Source of the DNA: Thermoleophilaceae bacterium
GTDB taxonomy: Bacteria > Actinomycetota > Thermoleophilia > Solirubrobacterales > Thermoleophilaceae
Reading direction: 5' to 3'
Assembly (NCBI GenBank): GCA_013696425.1
Contig: JACCYP010000015.1
Coordinates: forward strand, 1-6,932
Length of the DNA stretch: 6,932 nucleotides
Shown here: piece by piece, positions 5,255 to 6,932 of the stretch
Position numbering within the stretch: the stretch's first letter is position 1
How the letters are laid out: each line of letters starts with the position of its first letter
Translations under genes and position numbers: made by a program
The notes under the pieces: generated by a model
What the model was told of the DNA's origin: nothing
The model's database searches: none
What the model saw: only the letters and a program-made list of their open reading frames with translations

Positions 5255-6932
5255 ATGGCTGAGACCACTTCCGTCGTTCCCCAAGCGCCGTTCTCGGACG
5301 CCGACCTCGCACGGGCGGAGAAATTCGCACGCGAGCCCTTCGTGCTGCCCGAGGACGACGCGGGCACCGCGCTGGCCGAGGGCACGGCCCGCCGACGCGC
5401 GCTCGAGGAGACGCTGGCAGAGATCGCCGATGGCCGCGACCAGCCCTCCGTGGAGTGGCGGCGGCGCTGGTCGCTGCTGCTCGGCCTCGAGCGGATCGTG
5501 TCCGAGGAGGTGCCGAGCCTCGTCGACGGCACCACGCTGAACGCTCACCAGGTGGACGCCCTCTCCGGCACGCTCATCGCCCTCACCGCCGAGACCCAGG
5601 CCTCGCACGCCAACGGCAACGGCTCCGGCAACGGCAAGGCCGCCATGGAGGAACTGCCCTCCGACGAGATCGAGATCGAGGGCGACGAGGACGTCGACGA
5701 CGAGCCGGTCGACTGGGACGAGTCCGACGAGGTCGAGGAGGAGGGTGAGGACGACGCCCCGCCGTCCCCCGACGAGGACCCCGGCGCCGCCCGCCGCTTC
5801 TGGTTCGAGCACGCCACCGGCGCCGGCAAGACGGTCGCCGCGCTCGGCTTCGTGGAGGCCTCTCGCACCGGCGGCATCCTGATCCTCACCCACCGCCGCA
5901 ACCTCGTCGACCAGTTCATCGGCGAGCTCACCGACCGCGGCTACAACGATCGGATCTCGGGGCCGCTGCTCGACAAGAGCAAGGAGCCGACCGCCAACGG
6001 CCCCGTGACGGTCGAGACCTACCAGTGGTTCGTGCGCAACGCCGGGAAGGTCTCCGACGCGTACACGATCGTCATCTGCGACGAGGCCCACACGGCGCTC
6101 GGCGAGAAGACCAGCGGATCGATCCGCAAGTGGGAAGGGCCGATCTTCATCGGCATGACGGCCACCGGGGCGCTGATCGCGCGCCACGTGACGGACCTCT
6201 TCCCCACACAGACTTCGCGATTCGACCTCGCCCAAGCCGCCCGCCGCGGGGTGATCGCGCCGCTTCGATGCGTGCGCATCCCTCCAGGTGTCGGCGTACG
6301 CACAATCGCGAATGTTCCGTTGCGTAAGGGCGAGGTCGACCAGGACTTCGATCAGGAAGAGCTGGCCGCAGTGCTCGACCAGGGGCCGTTCAACGCGGCC
6401 GTGGCCGATCTCTACCGCGTGCGCTTCAAGGACCTACCGGGCGTCGTGTACGCCGCCGGCGTGAAGCACGCCTACAACGTGGCCAAGTCCTTCAACGACG
6501 CCGGCCTGAAGGCCAAGGGCGTGTCCGGCGAGACGCCGAAGCGCGAACTCACGCGCATCCTCGCCTCCTACGAGCGCGGCGACATCGACGTGCTCGTGAA
6601 CGCCCAGCTGCTCGCCGAGGGCTGGAACTCCCCGCGTGCCACCGTCTGCATGCACCTGGCGCCCACGGCTTCCAAGCGCATCTACCAGCAGCGGGTGGGC
6701 CGGGTCACCCGCCGCAACCACGGCAAGGAGGCGGGCATCGTCGTCGACTTCGTCCACCCCGCGACGACGCACGACGACCCCGTCGTGACCCTCCACTCAC
6801 TGCTAGATCGCGACGTCTACCGCGGCGGCGCGATCGTGGTCGGGCCCGTGCGCCGCGGCCGCGGCCGGCGCCTGCGAGTGGAGCGCCGCGTGGTGCCCGT
6901 GACCGCCGACCACGAGCGGCGCGCCCAGGTGT
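5255..6932 (+). CDS. Superfamily 2 DEAH-type helicase with acidic insertion, 3'-truncated by window edge
   Basis: The frame is open for 559 codons from ATG 5255 to the window end, so the C-terminus is missing. It is a nucleic-acid-dependent ATPase of the ResIII/DEAD-like SF2 type. In order: a helical N-terminus (1-90); a Q-motif-like LNAHQVDAL (95-103, Q99); a low-complexity stretch with ANGNGSGNGK (119-128) and an acidic run (131-176, 26 of 46 residues D or E); Walker A ATGAGKT (187-193, K192); motif Ia region LILTHRRNLVDQF (209-221); DEAH (276-279); motif III TAT (302-304); the second RecA domain with VVYAAGVKHA (397-406), motif V LLAEGWNSP (452-460) and motif VI QRVGRVTR (479-486). All catalytic motifs are intact. 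After ~525 an arginine-rich stretch (PVRRGRGRRLRVERR) begins. ATG 5255 is the first start after an in-frame TAA at 5141. Its biological role is unknown; relatives include stand-alone repair helicases and type I/III restriction motors. Confidence 0.93.
   Translation, partial: MAETTSVVPQAPFSDADLARAEKFAREPFVLPEDDAGTALAEGTARRRALEETLAEIADGRDQPSVEWRRRWSLLLGLERIVSEEVPSLVDGTTLNAHQVDALSGTLIALTAETQASHANGNGSGNGKAAMEELPSDEIEIEGDEDVDDEPVDWDESDEVEEEGEDDAPPSPDEDPGAARRFWFEHATGAGKTVAALGFVEASRTGGILILTHRRNLVDQFIGELTDRGYNDRISGPLLDKSKEPTANGPVTVETYQWFVRNAGKVSDAYTIVICDEAHTALGEKTSGSIRKWEGPIFIGMTATGALIARHVTDLFPTQTSRFDLAQAARRGVIAPLRCVRIPPGVGVRTIANVPLRKGEVDQDFDQEELAAVLDQGPFNAAVADLYRVRFKDLPGVVYAAGVKHAYNVAKSFNDAGLKAKGVSGETPKRELTRILASYERGDIDVLVNAQLLAEGWNSPRATVCMHLAPTASKRIYQQRVGRVTRRNHGKEAGIVVDFVHPATTHDDPVVTLHSLLDRDVYRGGAIVVGPVRRGRGRRLRVERRVVPVTADHERRAQV
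5612..5635 (+). repeat. AACGGC hexamer repeats coding an Asn-Gly linker
   Basis: Within the helicase gene AACGGC occurs at 5612-5617, 5618-5623 and 5630-5635, with TCCGGC between them, in frame as N-G-N-G-S-G-N-G. The in-frame hexamer repetition suggests growth by slippage of a flexible linker just before the acidic insertion. Confidence 0.6.

Noticed and set aside
4047..5540. A 497-codon plus-strand open frame over the galT-like and lipoprotein genes
   Set aside because: It is antisense to two well-supported enzymes and crosses into the helicase in the wrong frame. No motif is recognisable.
5234..6235. A 333-codon minus-strand open frame opposite the helicase
   Set aside because: It is the complement of a helicase region with intact motifs. 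Its Val/Gly/Leu-rich repetition reflects GC-rich wobble positions.
5255..6932. Helicase as part of a restriction or other defence system
   Set aside because: SF2 helicases occur in such systems, but no methylase, nuclease or other defence gene is in view and the 3' side is cut off. The gene alone does not support the claim.

Overview
The window is a gene-dense, high-GC (roughly 70% by eye) bacterial chromosome segment. Base composition, heavy use of GTG starts, near-absence of Shine-Dalgarno sequences and actinobacterial-looking protein families point to an actinobacterium. My impression is a Thermoleophilia/Solirubrobacterales-type genome, but that is inference and not read from a marker gene. 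No mobile element, CRISPR array or rRNA is visible. No gene-free stretch reaches 300 bases; the largest gaps are 5109-5254 and 1833-1920.

Left arm (plus strand, 1-1832): the 3' part of a TetR-family regulator, entering with its DNA-recognition helix, is followed by a multi-pass membrane protein that ends in a SHOCT domain. The membrane gene appears to have its own leaderless promoter that overlaps the tetR stop codon.

Middle (minus strand, read from 5108 down to 1921): a tight run of a thioredoxin-fold (TlpA/ResA-like) lipoprotein, a GalT-family nucleotidylyltransferase, an AEC-family permease, an uncharacterised acidic 203-residue protein and a tRNA-Arg(CCU). Successive gaps are 9 nt, a 4-nt overlap, 11 nt and 26 nt. 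Its left end converges on the membrane gene, with a stem-loop between them. The shared logic of these genes is not obvious. GalT acts on sugar phosphates, the AEC protein moves an unknown small solute, and the lipoprotein is an extracytoplasmic thiol-redox protein.

Right arm (plus strand, 5255 to beyond the end): divergent from the lipoprotein gene starts a superfamily 2 DEAH-type helicase, open for 559 codons and running off the window. It carries a strongly acidic low-complexity insertion between its Q-motif-like segment and Walker A.

Most notable points: a recurring TAnnnT-8 nt-start arrangement ahead of two genes and the tRNA; the acidic insert inside the helicase motor core; and a GalT homologue that has lost the zinc-binding cysteine pair. 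I see no convincing multi-gene novel system. The helicase could belong to one, but its downstream context is cut off.
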